Below, one piece after another: positions 26,420 through 34,431 of a DNA stretch of 64,000 bases; within the stretch, counting starts at the first letter, position 1, and each line of letters opens with the position of its first letter. The position numbers and the translations under genes were made by a program. The DNA comes from Granulibacter bethesdensis (GTDB lineage Bacteria; Pseudomonadota; Alphaproteobacteria; Acetobacterales; Acetobacteraceae). The stretch is from the NCBI RefSeq assembly GCF_001889525.1, contig NZ_CP018192.1, forward strand, positions 1,561,493 to 1,625,492. Direction: 5' to 3'. The notes beneath the pieces were generated by a model. The model made no database searches, was not told the origin of the DNA, and saw nothing but the letters and a program-made list of their open reading frames with translations.

Positions 26420-27240
26420 TGCAGACAGCCACGATCCCGGCACAGAGTTTCGCACGGGTGCGGCTGTTTCTGCGCGTCATCGGACGCGGCACACGCAACA
26501 TGCTGCGCTTCCTGCTGATCATGGTCGCTGCCAGCGCCGGCGTGGTGCTGGAGGTCGGGCGCCCGTCCTGCTGGCGGCGAACCACAAGGGCCGCGTTCGG
26601 TCAGACCCTGCATCAAGCCGCGGGGGGCGGCGTGATCAGTACCCTGTTCACCGCGACACTGGTCGGGATCGCTATGATTTCGCAGGCCATCTACTGGCTT
26701 GGCTTTGCCGGCATGGTGGAGAGTACCGGCACGATCCTGGCAACCATTCTGCTGCGGGAACTGTCTCCGATTCTGGTCGGGATCATCCTGCTGGGCCGCA
26801 GCGGTATGCCAATGATCTCCGAGCTCGGCATGCTCAGCGCCAACGGACATATCAGAACCCTGGAGGCCCAGGGGATCGATCCATTCATTCTGATCATCGT
26901 GCCGCGCACCATCGCTTTCACCGTCAGCGCCTTCACGTTGGGAATGGTGTTTGCGGTGACGGCCCTGTGTGTCGGTTTTGCCGTCGCCACTGAGGAAGGA
27001 CTGATCACCCAATCCCTGTGGGGGTTTCTGACCAGTGTCACCGGATCAATGAGTGAACTGGATTATATCATCATCCCCTTGAAACTGATGGTGGTGGGCT
27101 TTCTGGTCGGGCTGTCGAGCTGTCTGACCGGCTTGTCGGCGCAGACCGATAACGATCTGCAGGCCCTGTTATCCCGCGGCTTTGCGCGTGGTATCCTGAC
27201 AGTCATGATCGTGAACATCCTGTTCACCGTCACGGTATAG
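26419..27240 (+). CDS. MlaE/YrbE-type ABC transporter permease
   Basis: A 273-aa inner-membrane permease of the MlaE family, which pairs with an ATPase and an MCE protein to move lipids across the envelope. The conserved core is present: TATLVGIAMISQAIYWLGFAG, LLRELSPILVGIILLGRSG, GIDPFILIIVPR, and five or so hydrophobic segments. The usual coupling segment NEEIDAL is changed to NGHIRTL, so the contact with the ATPase has diverged. It lacks the N-terminal STAS domain found in the homologue at 59476-60618. The ATG overlaps the upstream stop by one base (TAATG), and the next gene starts four bases after its stop. Confidence 0.87.
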   Translation: MQTATIPAQSFARVRLFLRVIGRGTRNMLRFLLIMVAASAGVVLEVGRPSCWRRTTRAAFGQTLHQAAGGGVISTLFTATLVGIAMISQAIYWLGFAGMVESTGTILATILLRELSPILVGIILLGRSGMPMISELGMLSANGHIRTLEAQGIDPFILIIVPRTIAFTVSAFTLGMVFAVTALCVGFAVATEEGLITQSLWGFLTSVTGSMSELDYIIIPLKLMVVGFLVGLSSCLTGLSAQTDNDLQALLSRGFARGILTVMIVNILFTVTV

Positions 27241-27244
27241 CCCC

Positions 27245-27931
27245 ATGTCCCGTGGTCTCACCGTTCTGGAACTTCGTCAGGCCCAACCGGATTTTGCCCT
27301 GACCGGCCTGCCGCAACGCCTTATGGACATGCGGCTGCAACAGGGCGAATGCACCTTGCTGACCACCCACGCCCAGATCACCGCCACTGCCTTCTCCAAC
27401 CTGTGCTGCGGTATACAGCATCCCTCCTCGGGAGCAGTGCTGTTTCAGGGGCTCGACTGGACGCAGATCAACACGCTGGAACAATATGCCCTGCGCGGAA
27501 GGATCGGCCGCACCTATCAACGCGGCGCATGGAATACATTGAGCGGGACCGACCACAATATCCTGCTGCCCCGCCTGCATCACACCAGACAGAAGCTGTC
27601 CGATCTGGTGGATGAGGCAGTCAAACTCTGTCTTGAATTTGGCCTTCCCGGCCTGCCAACCGTGCCCCCCGCCCATCTGTCAGAGACTGATCTGGCTCGC
27701 GCAAGCTATGTCCGCGCCTTCATGGGACAGCCTGCCCTGCTGCTGCTGGATCCTCCCCCGGCTCCAGAGATCATGCCCACGCTGCTGTCCGCCCTGACAC
27801 GTGCGCTGGATCGGGGGGCCGCCGCCATCTGCTTCAACACGGGCCGCAATAACTGGCGGCCCTTCGCCGATGCGTTTTCACACCGGTTTTTATTGAACGA
27901 TAACGGCCTCATCCCGCTACGGGTATCATGA
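27245..27931 (+). CDS. Degenerate ABC ATPase-like subunit (pseudo-MlaF)
   Basis: A 228-aa protein at the position of the MlaF ATPase and with its outline: LQQGECTLLTTHAQIT where Walker A should be, IGRTYQRGAWNTLSG (Q-loop region, Gln kept), LSETDLARASYVRAF (signature region) and ALLLLDPPPAP (Walker B). Walker A has lost the P-loop glycines and lysine, Walker B lacks the catalytic Glu, the LSGGQ signature is not intact and the switch His region reads ICFNTGRNN. It should therefore not hydrolyse ATP. The frame is uninterrupted and tightly coupled to its neighbours (ATGA overlap with the MCE gene), so it is a maintained protein rather than a decaying gene. It may be a structural subunit or may pair with an ATPase from elsewhere. 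Confidence 0.75.
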   Translation: MSRGLTVLELRQAQPDFALTGLPQRLMDMRLQQGECTLLTTHAQITATAFSNLCCGIQHPSSGAVLFQGLDWTQINTLEQYALRGRIGRTYQRGAWNTLSGTDHNILLPRLHHTRQKLSDLVDEAVKLCLEFGLPGLPTVPPAHLSETDLARASYVRAFMGQPALLLLDPPPAPEIMPTLLSALTRALDRGAAAICFNTGRNNWRPFADAFSHRFLLNDNGLIPLRVS

Positions 27932-28899
27932 TGCAGCACTCCGATCCTTCCACCCCTCCCGGTACGACCGTACGCCCGCTCTATGGACGGCGATATACCG
28001 ATGAATGGGTCGGGTTTCTGGTGCTGGCCTGCATCGCCGTGTTTGCCGGTGCCGTGATTGAGGCCGGGTTTCTGCGCGACTGGCTGAAGCCTCCCGGAGA
28101 ACTCCGCATCCTTCTCCCCCAGACAGGCGTTGGCGGCCTCTCCCCCGGTGCGGATGTGGAGGTCATGGGGATTCACGCCGGCATGATCCGCCGCATGAAA
28201 CTGAATGCCGATGGTGAAATGTACGCACTGGCCGAAATAGACCCGCAGGCGGAACCCTTTATCCGCCAGGACAGCAAGGCCACCATCAAACTGCGCTATG
28301 CGGTGGCGGGTGCTGCTTTCGTGTCGCTGACACGCGGCACCGGCCAACCTTTGGACTGGAATTATGCCGTGCTGTCCGCCACCACCGACCAGAACCCGAT
28401 GGAGATGCTATCCAGCACCATCACCGACATCCGCAAACAGGCGCTTCCGCTCCTGCACAATGCCCAGATGATCACAGAAAACCTCAGTGCCATTCTGAAA
28501 AATATCCGCGAAGGGAAAGGCAATGCGGGCAGGCTTCTGACCGATGATACGCTGGTGAAAGAGGCGGAAAGCAGCCTTGCCTCCCTTCAACAGGCCATGG
28601 CGCGGCTTGATCCAATTGTCGAACACGCGGACGGGCTGCTTGCCTCTACCAATGTTGTTCTCAACAACATGCGGTCTGCGACCGGCAATCTTGCAAAAGC
28701 ATCGAAGGATTTTCCCGCCGTCATGCAGAACGTATCGGGTATCACAAAGGATATTCCCCCGCTGGTATTGCAGGCGCAGGTTACGGCGCATGATCTTCAG
28801 AAGCTGATCGAGCAGGTGCGCGGCCTGTGGATTCTGGGCGGCAGCGGTACGCCACCCGCAGATATAAGACGGCTTCCTCCCTCGGCTGTCCAGCCATGA
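27928..28899 (+). CDS. MCE/MlaD-family lipid-transport protein
   Basis: A 323-aa protein anchored by one N-terminal transmembrane helix (about residues 28-48) with a periplasmic MCE domain next: LRILLPQTGVGGLSPGADVEVMGIHAGMIRRM, then KATIKLRYAVAGAAFVSLTRG. A long helical, coiled-coil-prone region follows (about residues 160-300: LLHNAQMITENLSAILKNI, SLASLQQAMARLD), as in MCE proteins that form periplasmic tubes or needles. It would bind and pass lipids between membranes. It overlaps the upstream stop and the downstream start by four bases each. The related intact system at 61407-62378 has a similar layout. Confidence 0.87.
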   Translation: MMQHSDPSTPPGTTVRPLYGRRYTDEWVGFLVLACIAVFAGAVIEAGFLRDWLKPPGELRILLPQTGVGGLSPGADVEVMGIHAGMIRRMKLNADGEMYALAEIDPQAEPFIRQDSKATIKLRYAVAGAAFVSLTRGTGQPLDWNYAVLSATTDQNPMEMLSSTITDIRKQALPLLHNAQMITENLSAILKNIREGKGNAGRLLTDDTLVKEAESSLASLQQAMARLDPIVEHADGLLASTNVVLNNMRSATGNLAKASKDFPAVMQNVSGITKDIPPLVLQAQVTAHDLQKLIEQVRGLWILGGSGTPPADIRRLPPSAVQP

Positions 28900-29705
28900 T
28901 ACGGGCCAGCGCCTTACCAGCCCTGTTCATGAGCATGTTGCTGTGTGGCTGCGGAAGACATGGCACGCCGCCTCTGCCGCAGGACCAGAAACTGTCCAAC
29001 GCTTTCGATACGGGCCTTCAGGCAATGCGCTATCTCGCCACCGATCAGGCGGAACAGAATTTCGAGACGGCTTATCAACAGGCGCTGCTGAGGGATGATG
29101 CATCGGCTCTGCACGATGCCGGATATGATCTGGCAACCGCCCAGTTGGCACATGGCAAGCTGCAACAGAGCCTTGACACTCTTAACCGCACCCGCACCGG
29201 GCTGCTCCTGCGCAATGATCATGCCGGGAAGCCTCTGCTCGATCTGGTGGAAGCGAGCGCCCTGTATCGCGCCCATCGCGATACCGAGGCATGGCAGGCT
29301 GCTTCCAGCGCCTTGCACTCCACCGATCCGGCCCTGCACGAGCGCGCCGCCTTCGTCGCCGGGCTGATTGCGGACCGGCAGAAAGACCTCTCCGCTCTGT
29401 CCTCAGCCCGACAGAAAATTGACCCTGCCCTGTCTCTGGTGGCAGCCGCCGATGCCGGGGAACTGGACACACGCCTTGCCATGCAGCGTGGAGCTTGGAA
29501 GGAAGCAATCTCAACCGCCTCTGTCCTCGCTGATCAGCGGCGCGCGCTGCTGGATTATCGCGGCATGCGCACTGCGCTTACTCTTGCGGAGGATGCAGCC
29601 ATCCGCGCAGGGGATGTCACATTGGCCACTGCTTTCCATACCCGTGCCGCCCAAAGTGCTGAAGCTGCTCAGCCTGCACAGAAGCAGATCAAAAACCAGC
29701 CGTGA
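28896..29705 (+). CDS. Lipoprotein with TPR-like helical repeats
   Basis: A 269-aa lipoprotein: MIRASALPALFMSMLL leads to the lipobox around LLCGCG (Cys 17 or 19). The rest is helical and Ala/Leu-rich with helix-turn-helix pairs resembling tetratricopeptide repeats (ATDQAEQNFETAYQQALL, YDLATAQLAHGKLQQSLDTL, RAAFVAGLIADRQ). ATG 28896 overlaps the MCE stop by four bases, so it belongs to the transporter cluster. By position it replaces the PqiC-type lipoprotein of the intact system, but I see no PqiC similarity. It may be an outer-membrane partner of the MCE protein. Confidence 0.72.
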   Translation: MIRASALPALFMSMLLCGCGRHGTPPLPQDQKLSNAFDTGLQAMRYLATDQAEQNFETAYQQALLRDDASALHDAGYDLATAQLAHGKLQQSLDTLNRTRTGLLLRNDHAGKPLLDLVEASALYRAHRDTEAWQAASSALHSTDPALHERAAFVAGLIADRQKDLSALSSARQKIDPALSLVAAADAGELDTRLAMQRGAWKEAISTASVLADQRRALLDYRGMRTALTLAEDAAIRAGDVTLATAFHTRAAQSAEAAQPAQKQIKNQP

Positions 29706-29766
29706 CCGGCTGGCTTACGACCTTCGGTTTACAAAACCGACGCACTGTCTGTCCTGAAGATTCTGA

Positions 29767-31143
29767 TCACCCGACCGTTCTGGTGCGGCTGCGCATGGTG
29801 ACAAACTCCTCGGCCGCAGTGGGATGGATGCCGATGGTGCGGTCGAAATCCTGCTTGGTGGCGCCTGTCGTGATCGCCACGGCCAGACCCTGCATGATCT
29901 CCGGCGCGTCTTCGCCGAACATATGCGCACCGACGATTTTCTGGCTGGCCTGATCCACCAGAAGTTTCATGAAGCTGCGGCGCTTGCGACCGCTGATCTG
30001 GTGTCGCATCGGTGTAAAGCCGGTCGTGAACACCTCTGTCGGGCCATTTTTCTCTGCTTCTTCCTCCGTCATGCCAACGGTCGCGATGGGGGGCGTCGAG
30101 AAAACCGCCGTTGGAACCTGATGGAAATTCCATACCTGACCGGCATGCCCGGAGGAAAACAGCCTGTTCGCCAGCATATGCCCTTCCGCCAGCGCCACGG
30201 GAGTCAGGTTCATCCGGTTGGTGACATCACCGATCGCATAATGCCCGGCTACATTGGTTTCCCAGCGATCATCAACCGGAATGGCTCCATCTTTTCCGGT
30301 CTCGATACCAGCTTCCTCCAGACCCAACCCCTGCGTTGCCGGTACGCGCCCGGTTGCAAAAAATACCAGATCAACCGTCAGGGTTTCTCCATGATCAAGC
30401 GTCAGGATCCTCTGCCCGTCATGTTTTTCGATCGCGGTAATGGTGCTGTCAGGATGGAGACGAATACCATCCGCCACGTAGGCATCAGCCAGAGCCGTCC
30501 TCATGTCGCCATCAAACCCCCGCAACGGCAGAGACTGGCGATAGATCAGATCCACCTCCGCCCCCAGCCCGCGAAACAATCCGGCAAATTCCACCGCGAT
30601 ATATCCGCCCCCCAGAATAGCGATCCGACGCGGCAGGGAGGGAAGGTGAAACGCATCATCCGAAACAATCCCAAGCTCCGCACCAGGAATATCAGGACGT
30701 GAGGGGTGACCGCCCGTCGCAATGACAATGCGCTCCGCCGTTATTTCCCGTGCCGTGCCGTCACCGCTGGTCAGACGCAAACGATGCGGAGCAAGCAGAG
30801 TGGCTCGGGCATCAATGATGTCTGCTCCGGCACTGCTCAGTATCCGGCGATAGGCTCCATTCAGACGCTCAATCTCCCGGTCTTTGGCGGTGATCAGTGC
30901 GGCCCAGTTATGTTCGCCGCGCTGCGTGTTCCAGCCGAAACCGTGGCTGTCCTCTACAAACCCGCCATATTCCGCCGCCTGCACCATGATTTTCTTGGGC
31001 ACACAGCCGACATTGACGCAGGTGCCGCCCCAGAAACGATCCTCGGCCACGCCGACCCGTGCCCCATGCCCGGCTGCAATACGGGCACAGCGCACACCTC
31101 CAGAGCCGCCACCGATGACAAACAGATCGTAATCATAGGCCAT
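29767..31143 (-). CDS. gor: Glutathione-disulfide reductase
   Basis: A 458-aa FAD-dependent pyridine nucleotide-disulfide oxidoreductase that reduces oxidised glutathione with NADPH in the cytoplasm. The FAD-binding GGGSGG is at residues 11-16 and the redox-active pair is C42/C47 in GGTCVNVGC. The second dinucleotide-binding fold is ILGGGYIAVEFAG. The FAD ribityl motif is YAIGDVTNRMNLTP and the catalytic HPTAAEE is near the C-terminus. The GGGYIAVEFAG and RKRRSF features fit glutathione reductase better than lipoamide dehydrogenase or mercuric reductase. I start at ATG 31143, where AAGGA lies about 10 bases upstream. Confidence 0.92.
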   Translation of the reverse strand: MAYDYDLFVIGGGSGGVRCARIAAGHGARVGVAEDRFWGGTCVNVGCVPKKIMVQAAEYGGFVEDSHGFGWNTQRGEHNWAALITAKDREIERLNGAYRRILSSAGADIIDARATLLAPHRLRLTSGDGTAREITAERIVIATGGHPSRPDIPGAELGIVSDDAFHLPSLPRRIAILGGGYIAVEFAGLFRGLGAEVDLIYRQSLPLRGFDGDMRTALADAYVADGIRLHPDSTITAIEKHDGQRILTLDHGETLTVDLVFFATGRVPATQGLGLEEAGIETGKDGAIPVDDRWETNVAGHYAIGDVTNRMNLTPVALAEGHMLANRLFSSGHAGQVWNFHQVPTAVFSTPPIATVGMTEEEAEKNGPTEVFTTGFTPMRHQISGRKRRSFMKLLVDQASQKIVGAHMFGEDAPEIMQGLAVAITTGATKQDFDRTIGIHPTAAEEFVTMRSRTRTVG

Positions 31144-31312
31144 GCGCTGTTCCTTCTGCTTTTCTGCGTCTCTGCCCAAGCGGGGATCGCTTATAGAGGC
31201 ATATGGTGTTTGCCTCCATTGCGTATTACCCTGTCCGCACCTAGCTGTAATACCAGAGGCGCGTCTATAAAGGGGGAAGAGATATTTTTCATAATGGAGG
31301 ATGGCCAAAGTG

Positions 31313-32101
31313 ATGAATATTTTTTCCCTGTCCTGCCGGTCATCTGTTCCGGCTTCCCTGTTGATGATGACAGCAATTTTTTTGCCGGCTCCCACATACG
31401 CAGAAGGGGTTACGCTGCATCAGCAGACAGCCATTGCCCCGGATATCGCCGCTTTTCCCCGCCCGGAGGGAAATACCCCTGCCCTTCAGCGCATCAACAA
31501 GGCACTCGAAAAAGCCGATGCCCGCGTGCTGAGCGCGGCAAAGGGGTGCAAAGGAAATGCAACGGAGGATACCCTCACCAAAGCTGATGGCTGGTCACGC
31601 AAAATCAGCGTCACCATGAACGGGCCAACTTATCTGAGCTATTTCGTCTCGGATTTTGCATCCTGTGGGGGCGCGCACCCGGATTATGGTTTTTTCCCGC
31701 TCGTCTACAATCTCGAAACCGGTTCTCCGGTCAACTGGGTCCGCGTTCTGCCTGCCTCCCTGATCGGCAAGGCCAGTCTGGACAGTGCGGAGGATGGAAC
31801 ACAGCTCGGTGTCGTGCAGTCTGCAGCGCTGATGAAGCTCTACCGGGCTTCCTATCCTCGTAAAGGCAATGTCGATCTCGATGCAGATGCCGTGAAAGAA
31901 TGTCTGGCCTCCGTCCTGACCGATGAAGTGCCCTTCATGCTATGGCCGGATGCGAAACAGCACGCACTGATGATCCAGCCATCCGGTCTGCCCCATGTGG
32001 TGGCGGCCTGTGCTGTCGGTGTTCCCCTGACCACGGACATATTACAAAAGAGCGGGGTGTCCAGCGCATTCCTGTCGGTTCTGGAACAGGCTCGCCCCTG
32101 A
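31313..32101 (+). CDS. Secreted hypothetical protein (DUF3298/RsiV-like region)
   Basis: A 262-aa protein with a signal peptide (residues 1 to about 30, ending PTYAEG). The central part (MNGPTYLSYFVSDFASCGGAHPDYG) recalls DUF3298/RsiV-like periplasmic domains, where the conserved GGAHP-type loop follows a beta strand, then a strand like FFPLVYNLETG. Three cysteines in the mature part may form disulfides. ATG 31313 fits the GGAGG at 31296-31300 better than the ATG at 31301, which sits directly on it. It is divergent from gor and convergent with the methyltransferase-fold gene. Function unknown. Confidence 0.7.
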   Translation: MNIFSLSCRSSVPASLLMMTAIFLPAPTYAEGVTLHQQTAIAPDIAAFPRPEGNTPALQRINKALEKADARVLSAAKGCKGNATEDTLTKADGWSRKISVTMNGPTYLSYFVSDFASCGGAHPDYGFFPLVYNLETGSPVNWVRVLPASLIGKASLDSAEDGTQLGVVQSAALMKLYRASYPRKGNVDLDADAVKECLASVLTDEVPFMLWPDAKQHALMIQPSGLPHVVAACAVGVPLTTDILQKSGVSSAFLSVLEQARP

Positions 32102-32117
32102 TCTCAGGGCACACTTC

Positions 32118-32906
32118 TCAGGGCACCACGCCCCATGAGGGTGGCTCCAGATCAGGGCGGAAGCGCATGCGAGCCAGATCATCGCGAATTTCCTCTGCCG
32201 CGCCATGGGGCGGCATCATCAGTTCCGGCATACTGAGATCATGGACATTCCCAGCGAGCAAAAGAAGATTCTGCTCCCCGCACATGCCTTCCTCGAACAA
32301 ACGCAGGTTTTGTCCTTCCTGTTGCAGCCACGCATCGAGTGTGCGGAACAGGCATGACAGCCCAACTCTGTTTGCGGTGGTTTCCAGCACGTTCATCACC
32401 ACGAAACCGCCTTGAAGCCGTGTGGCGCAAAGCTGAAAAAACGACAGATCGAGAAAATGAGGTGGCACTTCCGATCCATGAAACGCATCCACAATGATTG
32501 CGCCATAGCGTTGATGCGGATTGATGGCCTGCAAAAACGCGACACCATCGGCAATATGGCATGGAATATCGGAAGGTAAGCCGAAATGCGACCGTGCCAG
32601 TTCGAACGAGACGGGGTCAATATCAACGATCTCGACCGCCCGTCCGGCCCGATGCAGCATCGTTGCCAATGAACCACCACCGCAGCCGATCATCAGCACT
32701 GGCTCAGTCAGCCCTGCATCGGTCTGCATCAAAAATCCGAACAAGGCATGTGCGTAGGGCGCGTAGCTTACGCCTTGTGCATCAGCTTCACTCTGGCAGG
32801 CGCCACGCTGCCAGTAAATATGGGCGCCCGTTCCGGGATCGCACCCGATTGTGATATCACCAAAAGCAGAAAAGGCGATACTGGACGTCGCAGCAAGCTC
32901 AATCAA
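32118..32906 (-). CDS. Spermidine synthase-like (SAM-fold) protein
   Basis: A 262-aa protein of the spermidine synthase / class I methyltransferase fold. It shows the nucleotide-binding loop VLMIGCGGGSLATMLH, the acidic end of strand two (VEIVDIDPVSFELAR), CHIADGVAFLQ, and IIVDAFHGSEVPPHFL, where spermidine synthases have the catalytic Asp-rich loop. The N-terminal beta domain of true SpeE is short. Family members of this kind often are not genuine spermidine synthases, so I do not give a symbol. The frame opens at a TTG (32906) without a clear ribosome site; no ATG lies in the first part. Confidence 0.72.
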   Translation of the reverse strand: MIELAATSSIAFSAFGDITIGCDPGTGAHIYWQRGACQSEADAQGVSYAPYAHALFGFLMQTDAGLTEPVLMIGCGGGSLATMLHRAGRAVEIVDIDPVSFELARSHFGLPSDIPCHIADGVAFLQAINPHQRYGAIIVDAFHGSEVPPHFLDLSFFQLCATRLQGGFVVMNVLETTANRVGLSCLFRTLDAWLQQEGQNLRLFEEGMCGEQNLLLLAGNVHDLSMPELMMPPHGAAEEIRDDLARMRFRPDLEPPSWGVVP

Positions 32907-33029
32907 AACACCGTCAGCCTGTGGACAGAAGAAACAGGGAAAGTAGCTCCTATCACAGACCCGTCATTACGGGAAAGGATAGCAGCCGGGAGCGAACCTA
33001 CCACCAGACATAAAGTACATAAAGTCAGA

Positions 33030-33350
33030 CTATTTTTTCTGCAAACACCCGCTCATGAATGCTGTACGGAGCTTTGAGTCGAGCTTTTTTTCGCTGGCCC
33101 TGGTGTTACAGGATTTCATGCGCTCCTGCGGGTTCATACCTGACTGGGTGAGACAGCCGCTCATGAAAGCACGGCGTTCATCTCCACCAAGACCCTGATT
33201 TTTGGCATCGGCGTTACAGACTGTCATACGCTGTTGTTGACTAGCCTGTTTATCAGTCTCCTCTGCCGCCTGCGCAGGGCCGAAAGCACTGATCAGCAGC
33301 ATCACCATGACCGTATATGGACAATACTTCGCCCAGCCTGTCATCTTCAT
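33030..33350 (-). CDS. PsiF-repeat family periplasmic protein
   Basis: A 106-aa exported protein with a signal peptide (MKMTGWAKY... to AQAAE) and two tandem PsiF repeats: QRMTVCNADAKNQGLGGDER followed by RAFMSGCL, and ERMKSCNTRASEKKLDSKLR followed by TAFMSGCL. Each repeat has two conserved Cys that probably form a disulfide. The founding member is phosphate-starvation inducible in E. coli; the role is unknown. ATG 33350 is preceded by AGAGGGAG, whereas upstream in-frame starts have none. Confidence 0.87.
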   Translation of the reverse strand: MKMTGWAKYCPYTVMVMLLISAFGPAQAAEETDKQASQQQRMTVCNADAKNQGLGGDERRAFMSGCLTQSGMNPQERMKSCNTRASEKKLDSKLRTAFMSGCLQKK

Positions 33351-33426
33351 TGGCGCTTCTCCCTCTGTCCAAAACGGTTTTCGTAAGCAGAACAAAACCA
33401 ACACGGAACAGGCTATCAGGTTTTGG

Positions 33427-33642
33427 TCAGAGGTTATTTTTCTTCATGCAGGCCTGAAAAAGACGGTCACGCACCAGATTGGGGGCTGGTCCCGGAACTG
33501 ATGTCGTATCCTTCAGGGCCTGATTGCGGCATTGGGCCACGATCTCGTCCCTTCGCATCATCTGTGCCGAACATGCTGACAGCAACATGATTATAATCAT
33601 TGGAAGAAACCATACCATTGGTTCCATAGATAACCGTTTCAT
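33427..33642 (-). CDS. Small lipoprotein, unknown function
   Basis: A 71-aa lipoprotein with a hydrophobic leader (MVWFLPMIIIML) and lipobox LSAC. The mature part is about 45 residues with two Cys (AQCRNQ, QACMKKN). The spacing and the 'ACM' near the C-terminus resemble the lipoprotein at 59004-59372. GGAG lies 7 bases before ATG 33642, which decides the start. It lies between the PsiF gene and a short AT-rich intergenic stretch. Confidence 0.7.
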   Translation of the reverse strand: MKRLSMEPMVWFLPMIIIMLLSACSAQMMRRDEIVAQCRNQALKDTTSVPGPAPNLVRDRLFQACMKKNNL

Positions 33643-33795
33643 AGAAAACTCCATAATTGTTTTATTGAAATTATCAAAAATAAACCCAAAGTTGATATTT
33701 CAATTTTTAAAAAATAAACAAAGCCAAATAGAGAAATTTCTCTTACACTCCTCTGATACATTCATCATTGCAATCATCTCCAGGACTTTCCTGAC

Positions 33796-34173
33796 ATGGC
33801 CAAACCAGTTTCCACCTTACAGATCCGGCAACAGGCACGTGGCAATACAATGCAGACGCCTGAGCCTCACAGAGATCAAGGCGCGAACAATCCACTTCCC
33901 GCCCCCAGCATTCGGACATTGGAAAACCCTCTGGCCCCGGAAATGTTCGTCGCCGAAGCCCATGGTTTCTTTATTCATATGGGGAATGTCCATATCACTT
34001 TCGCTACCCCGCGCGTTGATCATGGCGAGGAAAGTGCCACCATCAACCGCGCTGTTGTCGGCCGCGTGGTGATGCCTCTGGCAACTGCACAGAATTTTGC
34101 AGTCGGTTTATATGATTTTCTGGCGCAGAATGGTTTTACAGTCGAAAAGCCACGCAGCAAGGATTTGCAGTAA
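33796..34173 (+). CDS. Hypothetical protein, possibly DUF3467-like
   Basis: A 125-aa protein. The first 45 residues are probably disordered. The rest contains FVAEAHGFFIHMGNVHITF, an acidic turn, and NRAVVGRVVMPLATAQNFA, a pattern like the small DUF3467 family (two beta strands, then an amphipathic helix). No signal peptide. An alternative start is the ATG at 33850. It is flanked by about 140 AT-rich bases upstream and about 260 bases without features downstream. Function unknown. Confidence 0.62.
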   Translation: MAKPVSTLQIRQQARGNTMQTPEPHRDQGANNPLPAPSIRTLENPLAPEMFVAEAHGFFIHMGNVHITFATPRVDHGEESATINRAVVGRVVMPLATAQNFAVGLYDFLAQNGFTVEKPRSKDLQ

Positions 34174-34431
34174 TCATTCAGGCCATCTCAACGTGGCAGG
34201 CGGCTCCGTGCGCCACCCCAACACGCCAGAGCAGTCGCAACCATGAGCAATCCAGCCCCTGCCCGTGTGTACCGTATGTCGGACCTTGAATTATGCAATG
34301 CGGGCAACGATGAATGGGCCTTTGAACGATCTTTTACCGTATAATTTATCATTTCACCATCTCACACGGAATATTTCCGGCCCGTCAAGTTTATTCCTGC
34401 TACCGAACTGAGAGTGCGCAGCCCGACCGCT

